64,000 bases of DNA from Pleodorina starrii (taxonomy: Eukaryota > Chlorophyta > Chlorophyceae > Chlamydomonadales > Volvocaceae), in NCBI GenBank assembly GCA_030267565.1, contig BRXU01000004.1, forward strand, positions 6,464,001-6,528,000, written 5' to 3'. Under the pieces are notes generated by a model. It ran no database searches, was not told where the DNA came from, and worked only from the letters and a program-made list of their open reading frames with translations. The position numbers and the translations under genes are program-made. Positions 50,629 through 62,200 of this stretch are shown in pieces (within the stretch, counting starts at the first letter, position 1; the number at the start of each line of letters is the position of its first letter).

Positions 50629-53600
50629 TCAATATTCGCAATTCTTCGGCAGCTTCTTCAGAGTGTTCTTGATCATGCTCATCTTGAGCTGGCTGGCCTG
50701 CTGGTGCCGGCGGCTCGCGGTGGCCTCCTTCTTCACCTTCACATCGCGCACCTCGTCGGTACTCGTGGGGGCGCCCAGCGCCCGATACCTGCACGCGGAG
50801 AACAAGGCAGATGGAAGGGTCAGAGGGTCAGCTGCCAACGGAGGAAAAGGCGGCATTGGGCATCCGAACACATGCGTAGCACCCTGACTGTACGCCATAA
50901 AAGGACTCAAAAGTGGTGCGGGCGGGCGAACCGAGCGCCATAAGACACGTCGCGAACCCAATTCCTTAGCCTTCGAGGCGGCCCCATCCCCAGCCGCAAA
51001 GCACCCCAACCCCCCCCTCAACCCTCGCCGCCAATCCAGCCGTATGCCACCCATTTCTCCGGTTCCACAGCCTTGCAGCCCCGGAATTCCCCCTCCACAA
51101 TCCGCACCTGGCCAGCATCGTGTTGACCAGCACGGAGCGCCGGTCGTCCTCTGGGCGGTGCCGCTGGCGGTACAGGCGGGCAAAATCGCGGTGGCCCAGC
51201 ACCTTGCCGCCGCTGAGACCGTCCTCGCCGCCACCCCCCACCACCAGCTCGTAGCCAGCCACCGCTGCGGCGCTGCTGCCGGACACCGCCCCCGCCAGAA
51301 CCACCGCTCCAGAGCTGCCGTCCGCGGCGTCGTCCTCCTGGCGGCGCAACACCGCAAGCCATTTAGATTGGAAATTCGAGTTAAAAGTTGCTCACCGAAA
51401 GAGTACGGGGGTATCTTCAAACAGACAAGAGTGTTACCAACCAGCGTTGCATGTCGCGAGCGGCACAGCGGTTTGGTAGAGGCTATGGGAGACGAGGACT
51501 CGAGACGAAATATTGAAGACCCGCACCCTCACCCTCGCCAACAAGCAAGCAAGAGCGCCGGAACCCCACTGCTACGTGCCATTGCTACGTGCCATTGCTA
51601 CGTACCACTGCTACGTGCCATTGCTACGTGCCATTGCGGTGCGGCGGAGCGTAAAGAGGAGTGCGGGAGGCTTGGGGTCCTTCTCACCATGCCCATGTCG
51701 TAATCGTAAAACTCGTCGTACTCCTCCTCATTGTCGTCGTACGCCATCTTGCATTGGCACGTGTCCACCATATGCCGCTGCACCGCGTGCAGACTGCGGA
51801 ACTGCCGCGCGTTGCTGTCGTCTCCTCGGATGTACAGCGGCACGCCGCCCACCTGAAGCTTGGCCCCCTGAGGAAGAAGGACAGGCGAACCAGGCGGAGG
51901 AGGCATCAGCAGGTGCGCTTCGTAAACGACGCCGTTAATGTCCCGCGCCACACGTCATGTGTGCTCCTGTTTAAATGGAAGTCCTCTGCCCGAGGGCGGC
52001 AGCGAGAGCTTGAGGCCGGTTTCACTGCGAGGCGTACTAGAGCCATCAACCCGACGAAAAAGCCCAAACATGACCCAAACCGGCGTTTCGCCCCCAACAT
52101 CACGCCGACGTGCTGTACGGCACGGCGTGGTACGGGACGGTACGGCCTCGTACAGCGCACGCCACCCGGCCCACCAGATACTTGAGCAGCCCCTCCGGGT
52201 CCGTGAGGTATTCCGAGTCCGGCAGGTAGAAGCCGAACTTTTTGAACATGTATTCCAGATTGGCCTGAAACGAATCGCTCATGTGGTTGTCGAACAGGCT
52301 GCGCCGCACGTCCCACTCGGGCCACTCGCGCCCGTCGGCCTCCTGCGTCGGCCAGGGCCCGGGCACAGAGCGGGAATCGAAGGGCGGCGGTTAGGAGGGG
52401 GCCGACACCGGGGCAAGGCAAGGCAGAACATGGAGAATCCTTCAGTGCCCCCGAAATGTCATCAGTCTGCGTCCTGGAAGCGCGACCGCGACTAAGCACA
52501 TCTCGACGCAGCACAAAGTCCCGGGCCTGATAAGGTGCCTTCGCCATGGCGGCTGACATGTCCCTTCCCCTTGGGAGCGACACAACGGCCCGCCATCACA
52601 CTCTCTATGACACAGAGCCTGTAACCGTTAAGCAGCCTAACGCGTTCGCGCAATGCGGTCTCACCGCCATGCTCGCGTCTTGGTCCGCCACGCCCGTCAG
52701 CTCCGCCACCTCCTCCTCCGAGGCCGTCTCCCAGCCGCTCTCGTCATCATCGTCCTCCGCGCCGTCTGCGTCGGGCATGGCCTCGTCCCCACCCTGGAGC
52801 GATCGACCCAGCCGGCGAGGAGCAAGGGGGAAGAGCAGGGCCCTCCAGTCAGAGTGGTGGTACGCTATCTTGGCAGTGGTGGCCAGTGCAAGTTGAACGC
52901 GGGATGTTGCAGCGCACACTGGCCAAGTTGAACGGAGACCGTGAGGCACCAAGTAGCGTAGTATCGGGCACACTGTCAGTCTGTAACAACCCCGATTGCG
53001 GCCCCATATGTACGCCACATTGTGTGCCTCGACGGTGCTCCGCACCGCTGCCGATCAACAGCTAAAGACAACAGGGCCAGGTGGTGCAGCACCCACGCAG
53101 CAGCAGCCGGCATGAAACCGGTACCCGGCGGTTCGGATGCAGCGAGGAACCTACCGACGGCCAAGGGCGCCGTCAGTGGCCGGTAGTGGGAGATGCGGTG
53201 GTGAGCGAGCTGAGGGAGCCTAAGCAAAGAGAGGGAGGAATGGGGGGCCGAGCACCCGGCTGAGAGGACTCACCTCGGGCTTCTTTTGTGGCAGGCCCCC
53301 TGACGGCGCCACGACCTTGAAACCGGCGGGCTGTGGGGGGCGGCTGCCGGCGGGCGCACCGGCTGCATCTGTGGTTGGTTGGTTTGTGGGTTGGGAAGAC
53401 ACGAAGCACAGTTGGAAAGGAGCGAGACTGCCGCTATGAGCGGAGAGTTCAGGGTACCTCGCCGCCTTGGAACCTATACAAACATATACCCCGTGCGCGG
53501 GCTGGGGCGGGGGTAGAATGATCGAGAGATCCCATGTACATGTACAGTTCAACTGGCGGGGTGACGCCGGAAGAGGTTCGGCCCCAGCCTCACTGCACTT

Positions 53601-54266
53601 CTCAGCCCATCGGCACGACACCGAGAAGGAGTCAGAGTTGCTGACAACGAGGGCTCAAAACGTACGTACAGTTGTGCACGTGCAAGACCAGAAGCGCGAC
53701 TGCACCAGCGGGGACTCGGGCGTGTTCCCGGGTTGTGTGCCACGTTACGAGAGATGTACCGCGTCACGAGAGGTGTTGCAACGGTCCCTCGACCTATTTT
53801 TACGCCGGTTTCAATAGTTGACACCGGTAACTTTGACATATTTGCGACACCCCGCCGACGCACCTGGTTGCGGCTGCTGTTGGGCGACCTCCGCTGCCTG
53901 CCGAGTGACGATGACTGGTTCGGGGGCCGGCTGCCCACTTTTTCGCACCAGCTCTGCGTACTTTTTAGACCGCACAAAGACCAAGTACGTGTTCTCGGTG
54001 TTGAACTTCTTCTTTGTGAGCGGGTCGATCCACGTCCGTTGGACAGGGGCCGCCGTGGCGCCGGCGGCCGCGCTGCTGAGCTGCGCCTTGCGAGCCTCAA
54101 ACCACTCCTTCGTCACCGGCGGAAGTCCAGCAACTTTACGCTTCAAGTTGTACCGGTGAAAGTCGGACTTGTAGTGCTCCGAGAGGCTTTGCAAATCGGC
54201 GAAATAGGTTCCCGACGTGCTGCAATAAAACCCCGTCTGGGACCGCGCTGCATCTGCTGCGGCCAT
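50629..54266 (-). CDS. REI1/ZNF622-family 60S biogenesis factor homologue with degenerate zinc fingers
   Basis: Seven exons (minus): 54266-53864, 53368-53274, 52793-52665, 52342-52175, 51867-51688, 51337-51108 and 50788-50629; 454 residues, phases consistent. The order matches cytosolic REI1, which removes the export adaptor ARX1 from pre-60S particles: N-terminal HYKSDFHRYNLKRKVAGLPPVT, a second finger-like FNTENTY...RSKKY, an acidic WETASEEE stretch, EWPEWDVRRSLF...NLEYMFKKFGFYLPDSEYLTDPEGLLKYLG, an acidic patch after CKMAYDD, GYELVVGG...VLGHRDFARLYRQ and a basic C-terminus. Zinc ligands are largely missing: finger 1 keeps Cys15, His31 and His37 but has Ser18 for the second Cys; finger 2 has no Cys or His at the ligand places; the paired fingers 3 and 4 have S/D, Y/F and P/I where Cys and His are expected. 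Either a diverged paralogue or lineage-specific zinc loss. Confidence 0.85.
51570..51634. repeat. Five 13-bp tandem repeats in REI1-like intron 5
   Basis: Unit TGCTACGTGCCAT, five copies; the third has two changes. Wholly intronic. Confidence 0.9.
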
Positions 54267-56263
54267 GATGTCAACTTTTTTAAGCAGAGGCGAACAACGC
54301 GTGAAACTGCTGTATTAGGGCTACAAGTCTGATTTGTTGAAGACAACCAAAAATGATATCAGGGTAAGATGTTTATTTCTTGTTTTCTTGTACACGTTGC
54401 CCCACTACCTGTCGAAGGAAATGACGTTGTGAATGAAGGTACGGCACCGGTTGCCCACTTGCCCTTGCTCAGCAAGCGATACTTTGCCGTTGAAACTGCT
54501 CAGGTCATAAGCGTCATGCAACATTCATATACTTGGTATCCTATTACTCGGATGCGGCGTAGAGTGTAGGGCTGTTCCGAGTGGTTGCAAACTGTCAGGC
54601 TGCCGTTGTTCGGTTGACGCGTTCATCGGCGGACCGGCGGGGCGGCGATGCGGCTCTAAGTTACTAATCCTGTTGTGAGTAATACCTTCTTCCGCTTTGG
54701 ACTTAACAATCTTAGGCTGCGTCCATCGGCTGGCATCTGGGCGTTGTTGGCGCACAACGTAACTGTGTGTAAACAGCGACACATATGCACAATGCACCTG
54801 CGTCACAGCATTTGGCTGTCATGCATTATATTCAATGCATGACGTAACACAGGGTTAACACACACTCCAGACAGCCACGATAACAACATCGGCCAGTTCC
54901 ACGTCTGCGGGCGTCCAGTTGGAGGATTGCACCTAGCTGACATTACAAAGCATCCTTGTAGGAAGACTCGCGGCTTGTGACACTGCTTCGGCGGGTACGC
55001 AGGGGCGCGCAGACTCGCTGCCGCAGCTTAGAAGAATGCAGTGCACTGCAGTGCACGGGCAGCTGAACCCCCTTCCAAATGTCTGGAGCCCACTATAACA
55101 ACGACAACAACGGTCTGGATTTTTATTTTTATTTGCCCGGGCCAGCAAAGTTTTTCGATAACCGCATGCCCAGACGTACGGTGCAGTTTCGCGACAGTCA
55201 CTCGCAACGCAGCCGTACCGCGCCGCAAAAACCGCGACGTCACTACGTCGCTTGCCCGTCTCCCGCATACGGAATCCCACCGCAGCCTTACGAAATGGCC
55301 TTACGGCAACTTGCTTGGAGCCCTCTCGGAGCCTTTCGAGGTTCACGAGATGGATGTCTTGACGACGGAGGCACAGCTGCGTGGAAAAAACGGTCATGTT
55401 TAACAAAAGGCTCGCGCCGGAAACGCCATTGGGTCCATGCCAGGCAGACTGGACCCTTGTCCATAAAATTTGCCAGCATGAGCGAGCGAGCGAGCGAGCG
55501 GATTCAGCCGCAGCTACGGCAACCTTCACGGCCGCTGCAGCCGCTTTGCAGGCACGTGTCGGGGTGAGGAGGGGCCGCCCTCCGTCGGGCGTCGGCAAAC
55601 CCCGATATCGTTTTCAGCAACGGCACCTGCCACGCTGCACTCGTCAATGCGGCTTGTTGTCCTCAGCTCCAGCACCGCAACATGGCCACCGAAGTCGGCA
55701 ACACCCCACTGGCACGATCGAGAGAGGCACAGCACCACGCGGCGCGGATACAGGTTTGACCCCCATACCGGTCAACCGCGTGACCCTCGGCCGCGCGAGG
55801 CGCGTCCCTTGGCCTTGCGAGCCCCCCCCCCCCGACCCCCACACACACCCGTGGCCCGGCGCGCTCCCTGGCTCATCGCGCTCGGGCGCCACAGCCCTGA
55901 CGACGACTTATAGCATGAGTCGAGTTACAGTTACGGTTACGGTTACCGGTGGGCCCGAAAGGATTGTCGGCTGGTTGGTTTACGACCTACCGTCGTAACG
56001 GCAGGGTAACGGCCGGGGCTGACTAACCCGCAGCTGTGCCGTATCAGCCCCCCGCCCCTCCCTACATTGCTTCATGATGCGAATGCCGCCCTGGCCAGTC
56101 ACCGACTGGACTTGCGCCGCCACCGATGAACCCACCGCTGATCGCTCGCCCCTCCAGTCTCCAAGATGGCCGCAAAGGAAGGAGGATTTCACCCGCGTCT
56201 TGGCCCCATAATGAGCAACAACAACAACAAAACCGACTACCGGCAAAACCCGCGGACGGGCGC
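54267..56263. other. Spacer between REI1-like start and MSH5 stop
   Basis: 2.0 kb on the same transcriptional side. It holds the REI1-like promoter and the MSH5 3' UTR, a TTACA at 55925-55929 (candidate MSH5 TGTAA signal on the minus strand) and the second copy of the 25-bp dispersed repeat. No gene recognised. Confidence 0.45.
54722..54746 (+). repeat. Dispersed 25-bp repeat, copy 2
   Basis: Same 25 bases, same orientation, as 39192-39216. Confidence 0.6.
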
Positions 56264-59200
56264 TCACAGCGTGCTGGCGGCGGCCGCGGCTTCGGCCTCG
56301 TCCGCCTCCCGCTGCAACAGACTGCGCAGCGCCGCGTCGCGCTGGGGTGGCGCCAGGGCGGAGCTGGCCTGCCGATCACAAAGGAAGCGGGTGTGTGTGG
56401 GGGGGGGCGCGTGTGGGTCCCGGTACATGCACAGTTGCACATGCACATGTACCAGTACACGCATTTACGCGTGTGCGAATCGGTTTGCAATGGAGCTAGG
56501 GGATCGCCACTTGGTTCATTGATCTACAAGATGTGTTCCTGCGACAAGGCAGTTTGAAGGGACGGGGAAATGCCTGGAGGGTGACGTCCCTGTGCGGTTG
56601 GTTCCTGCGGAGCGATGTTACGGTCCCTCCAGCCGCGACGCGATTATACGGTTTACTCATCCAACCCCAACGGAATGTCCGACATAGCACCCCAAAGACA
56701 CACGCCCCCCCAAAAGGTCCGCAGACACCTCCTGAGCGCAGTCCTGTCGTACACATTGTCGTACCTGCAGCTGCCTGAGCCGCCGCATGTCGTTCAGCAC
56801 CAGCGGTGAGGACATCACCCGCGGCGAGCGGCCCACCACTCCGCCGGACTGCAGCGCAGAGATGATCTCCTGCGAGAGAGGGCGGGGGGGAGGGAGAGCG
56901 GTGGCGCTGTACGACAGCTGTACGACGGTGGGGTTGTTACGCCACCCAAACATCACGTGCGGTGGACCGAAACCCAACAAGGAACGGCGCCCTTTGGAAC
57001 GGCGCCAACAAATACCGTAATCGAGGTTTTCGCGTCCGCGAGGAAGAGCGAGCATGGCAGCATGGCAGCGGAATGGCACAGGCGGAGCGGGAGCCCCCGG
57101 CCCCGCTCTCCCTGCCCCAATCCCTCACACCATTGCCCTCCCAATCAATCCTTCCCAATCCCCTCCCAACAGTCCCTCTCCTTCCCAACCTCCCCGCTCA
57201 CCCTGGCTCGTTGGCGCACCGCCTCATCCACCCCCGCCAGCCGCGCGCAGTGCACCCCGAAGCTCGAGGAGCACTGCCCCGAAACCAACCGGTACAGAAA
57301 CACGTGCTCCTCATCATCCGCGGCCTCCACCTCCACCTCCGCCTGCTGCTGCCTCGGCTGCTGCTGCTGATTTCGGGCATGCTGTTGTTGTTGTTGCTGT
57401 TGCTGGGGCTCGCGGCCCTGCTGGGCGCCTCCCCCGGCGCCGCTGCCCCCACCGGTACCACCGCCGCGTCCTCCTCCGCTCAGAACTTCCATCTGAAGAA
57501 AGACCAGTTGGGGGCTGGGCGTCAGGATGGTGGGTCGAAACAGTTCGTGGAAGTGGGTGCACAGGATGAGGCGCGGCGGGGCCTCCGCAGGCGCGCGGCG
57601 GCGAGCGGCGACCCGCGGGTCGGTGTCGGTGTCGTCCAGACAGGACGCCAACGCATCGGAGGCGGCCGGCGCGAACCCGGATGCGGCCGCCGCCGCCGCC
57701 GCCGCCGCCGCTGCTGACGTAGTAGGTTCCAAATCGATGATGCCCGTAGAGAAGTGGTTGAGGAGGGCGGCCGTGAGGCCAACGCCGTCAGAGGCCAGCG
57801 TGCCCTGGAGGAGGTGGAACATTGGGGGGGGGAGGGGAGAGAGTTTGGGAGGGAGGAAGGGGCCAACTGGGGAGGGAGGGACCCAACAGCGCAATGTGTG
57901 TTCTGGAAGCGGGAAGTGGGGAAGGGTTTGGGCGGCTGGCTGTGTGGCTGAGTTGCCGGAGTTTGCGCCATGGCGCGAGCGCGTATGTGGGGAGTTGGGT
58001 GTGAAGCGGCGAAGTGGGAACCCACAGCCGATTGCCCGTGAGCCACGTCCGCCACCCCCGACCGTTCCCAACTGCCCCTCAACCCAAAACACCCCCCCCA
58101 TCCCCCCCCCACACACACACACACGCACACGTGCGCACACACGCGCACACACATACCTTTCCAAACTCGTCCAATATCAAAAGTGAGCGGCTGGTGGCAG
58201 TCCGCAGCATGGCCGACACCTGCAAGTATGGCACACGGCACGTGCCAACCTCGGGTTTCGGCCGCGACGGTGCCAGGTGTCTTCAACCCCCTTACCCCGC
58301 ACCCCAACCTGTGCCAGATCTGCCATGAAGGTACTGGGCCGCACAAGCCCCCTCCCGCCGCCGCCGCCGCCGCCGCCACCGTCGCCGCCACCACTGCCTC
58401 CGCCGGCCACGAGTGCGCCCACCAGGCCACCCGGCAGCGCCGACGCAGCGGAGCGCGCCGCGATCCGGTCCGCCAGCCCCACCCGGGCTGAGTCAGCGGG
58501 CACGTAGGCGCCCAGGTGGGCTAGGAACACGATGAGCGCGACGGCGCGTGCGTAGCAGCTCTTTCCGGAGGCGTTGGGGCCTGCGTCCATGGAGGGGCGG
58601 GAGGGAGGGGTGGGGTGGGTGGGTGGGGGTCGGCGGGTCGACGGGGGTAATGGAGATGGCGGGGGGCAGCGAAGGGATTGCGGGGGCGGGAGAGTCGGAG
58701 AGACCTCAGGGGAGAAGGCCATTGCCTTGACTCGGGTCGGGGGTATGTTCCAGGCCGCAGCGGTCTTGTCGTGTCGTGTGGAGAGACTCGAAAGCGCAAA
58801 GCATGGTTGATTGCCTGCAGAGCAGTCGCAGCTTCCCCTGGCCCGAAGCGTGCGCTGGGCTTACGGTCCCTTCCCCCCCCCACCCTTTCTGCTCTGCTCT
58901 GCTGGCGTCCGTCGGCGACCCCCTCCCTCCCTCCCTTCCCTCCCCCCCGCGGGACCACTCCTGTAGTCGGCGAGCAGCCCGCGGACCCCACCTGGACCCG
59001 ACCTGAGGCTGCGACCAGCCAGCCCACGTTACTCGCGCTGCTGCCCTTCCCTTCCTGATGCCTCACCTGTGACCACCTGCAGTCTGCCGCTGTGGGGCCG
59101 CATGTGGGTGGTGAAGGGGATGTACGTGTCCACAACCGTCTCAGCCAGCGGGTGACGACCTGGGCGGGCGGAGCAGAGATAGGGGCAGAGCCGCAGGGCA

Positions 59201-62200
59201 GCGAGGGCCGGAGCGCCAGGAGGTGGATGGCTGATCGGTTGGTTGGTTGCTCGGTTGGTTGCTCGGTTGGTTGGTTGGTTAGTCGGTTGGCTGTGGCGGG
59301 AGGGCGGTTGTAGCAGGCGAGGTGCGTGGGGCGAGGCCGTTCCCAGCTTCCCACACCATTTGAAAACTGTATTTTACCGTTGACGATGTAGAGGACGTTT
59401 TCGGTTGTCAATTGCGGCCGGCAGTACGGCGAGCCTCCCGGGCCGCCGTCGGCCGCCAGCGCCGCCAGGGCTACCAGGCAATCAAGCTCCGCCACCACCG
59501 CCGCCGCGCGCTGCAGCCGGGGAGCGAAGTGGCGCAGCAGCCGCCTCAGCATCTCCGCAATCAGCGTCGCCTGAAAATGGACACACGTGATACCGGTACC
59601 GGATCGGGGTGGGGTGGGGGTCGGGGCTAAACAACATACCATTACAACAGGAACCAGCACAGCAAGGTGAAGGAGCCGAGGTGAAGGAAGCGGGTTCTTG
59701 GGTTGGGTGTGCAGCAAGATTGGCGGTCAGACGGTGCAGAGGCTGTAGGCGGATTGTTGGGCTTCCCGCCTTATTGGGGGCTGGGTTGGATGCATCATAC
59801 CGGCACGATTGTATTACGACAGTCCGTTTCTCACCGTGATCCGTACCGCCGTACGTGAACTGCGGTGTGACACGAACACGTCCCGGATTACCGGTACCAA
59901 ACAAATCCGGTTTCATTACGTGCCGTACCTCCAGATCTCGGATCCTGTACTGCAGATCGCCGAAGCGAGCGTTGAGATCGTTGGTGGCCTGTGTGCGGTA
60001 GTACGCTGCCCAGTTGGCGTTGTTGCCCGTGGAGGTGGAGGTGGAGGCGGCCGCCACCGACCCGTGGGTCACTGACCCGCCGCCGCCACCAGCGCTGCCG
60101 CCGCCGCCCAGCTCCGATGCCGCCCAGCTGCCCCCCTCCTCCTCCGGACCCACCACCCCCTCAAAGGCGAGCTCGTAGTCAGATAATGCGTCGAGGACAT
60201 CGGCTGTAGCAGTGCGTGGGGTTAGGGGGTATTGTCGTACACGGGCAGGTGGGCGGGGGCGGGGGGGAGAGGGCGGGTTTTGCAGAGGGCCACACCCACG
60301 CTCACCCGGCCCGACATCGACCGGCCTCCCCACGCGGACACCCACATGCGCACAATCACACATACACGCGCTTGAGGAAACGCCACAGGGACGCGCGCAC
60401 CTGTCCCCACTGGGACTCCCGCTCCGCCCCCCTCCGCCCCCCTCCGCCCCCCTCCGCCCCCCTCCGCCCCCCTCCGCCCCCCTCCGCCCCCCTCCGCCCC
60501 CCTCCGCCCCCCTCCGCCCCCCTCCGCCCCCCTCCGCCCCCCTCCGCCCCCCTCCGCCCCCCTCCGCCCCCCTCCGCCCCCCTCCGCCCCCCTCCGCCCC
60601 CCTCCGCCCCCCTCCGCCCCCCTCCGCCCCCCTCCGCCCCCCTCCGCCCCCCTCCGCCCCCCTCCGCCCCCCTCCGGCCCCCTCCGCCCCCCTCCGCCCC
60701 CCTCCGCCCCCCTCCGCCCCCCTCCGCCCCCCTCCGCCCCCCTCCGCCCCCCTCCGCCCCCCTCCGCCCCCCACCGCCCCCCTCCGCCCCCCTCCGCCCC
60801 CCTCCGCCCCCCCTCACCTGTCAGCTGCTGGCCCTGCACTCGCATCACGAAGCCGACCTGCGGCACCCCATCCGGGAACACAAACGAAACAAGCAAACAA
60901 CGAATTCGGTTACCAACGAAATACGGTTACAGCGAAACACCGTCACGGGGATTATAAATCTACTCGAAGGAGGGTCTGGAACCCCACTGTAAAGTGACAA
61001 CGACAACAACAACAAAAACAAAAGCACCAGTCTCCCCAAACTTTGACACCATCGTCAGGCGCCAGCTATCCGATGTTTGCAGTAATGGCAGTAATGTGCA
61101 ATAATGTGCAGTCGTGGGCATGTGAGTGACGCGACGGGGCGAAGACGCAGAATTACCGCAGAACAAAACAGCGGCCGAAGCGGGGCTCGATGTCCCGTCA
61201 GCAGAGCCCCGCACCGTACTGTCGTACCGCCGTACCTGCGGCAGGTAGATCACAGTCCACAGCTGCCGGGAGTTCTGCCGTACAAGGTACCTCGGGACCC
61301 GCCGCAGCTCCGTCTCAACCACCTGGTCGGAATTTTCGTTAACAGGTGGGTTCGGTTGGTTAGTTGGGCGAATCCGGTTGGCGGTTGAAGGACTGGAGTT
61401 GCTGGAGCCTGGAGGCCGACATACATCATGGTGCAAACACAACAGTGGCTGTTGCGCATCCCAAACACGCAATGCACCACACGGCACCCGCCACGCGCCA
61501 CCACATGGCATGCCGCACACCGCACGCCGTACCACACCACACACACAACATGGCACGTCACGTCCCGTCACGCACTTGCCCACCTGCGTCAGGAAGTCGG
61601 GCAGTGCGCGGAAGGTGGCCTTGAGCTGGTCCAGTTCGGGACACACACCCTCCGCGATCACCATGCCATCATCCGCCTGGCGAGGGGTGGGGGAACAGGG
61701 AGGGAACGGGTGTGTGTGTGTGTGTGTCCTCCGCTGCGCCGTACACAGGCAGCACAAGCAGCCGCAAGCCTTAGCGGCACACCACCACCACTACCACCAC
61801 CACTACCACCACTACCACCACCACCACCAGCGGCGGGTATGTCCGCCCTGCCCGACCGGGCTGGCTACCTGGCCTGCTTCCCGCCCACGGGCCCACGGAC
61901 CCCTGGGTAGCTCACCTGGTTCATGTCCAGTATACTCAGCAGCGTATCCAGTGCAGTCTGCGGAGCGGCGGAGTCAGAAGTTAGACATGCAGGAATGCAG
62001 GAATGCAGGAATACAGGAAAGGAAAAGAGTTGAGGCGCAGGCCTTACGGTACGGTAGGATCAAGATGGGTATATCGCTGTGGGCGGTTGCTACAGGGGGA
62101 CCGGGCGCCAGAAGTGAAAGCGGGAAAATATGCCAGGCAAGGTATGAGGTAAGGTATGATGTAAGATATGAGGTAAGATATGAGGTAAGGTATGCCAGGT

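Noticed and set aside
51570..51634. Regular repeats as possible CRISPR
   Set aside because: Direct tandem units without spacers, in a eukaryotic intron. The same holds for all other arrays in the window.
60212..60997. Long Pro-rich and Gly/Arg-rich ORFs on both strands
   Set aside because: Translation of the 10-bp CCTCCGCCCC array in several frames; MSH5 exons on both sides show it is intronic.
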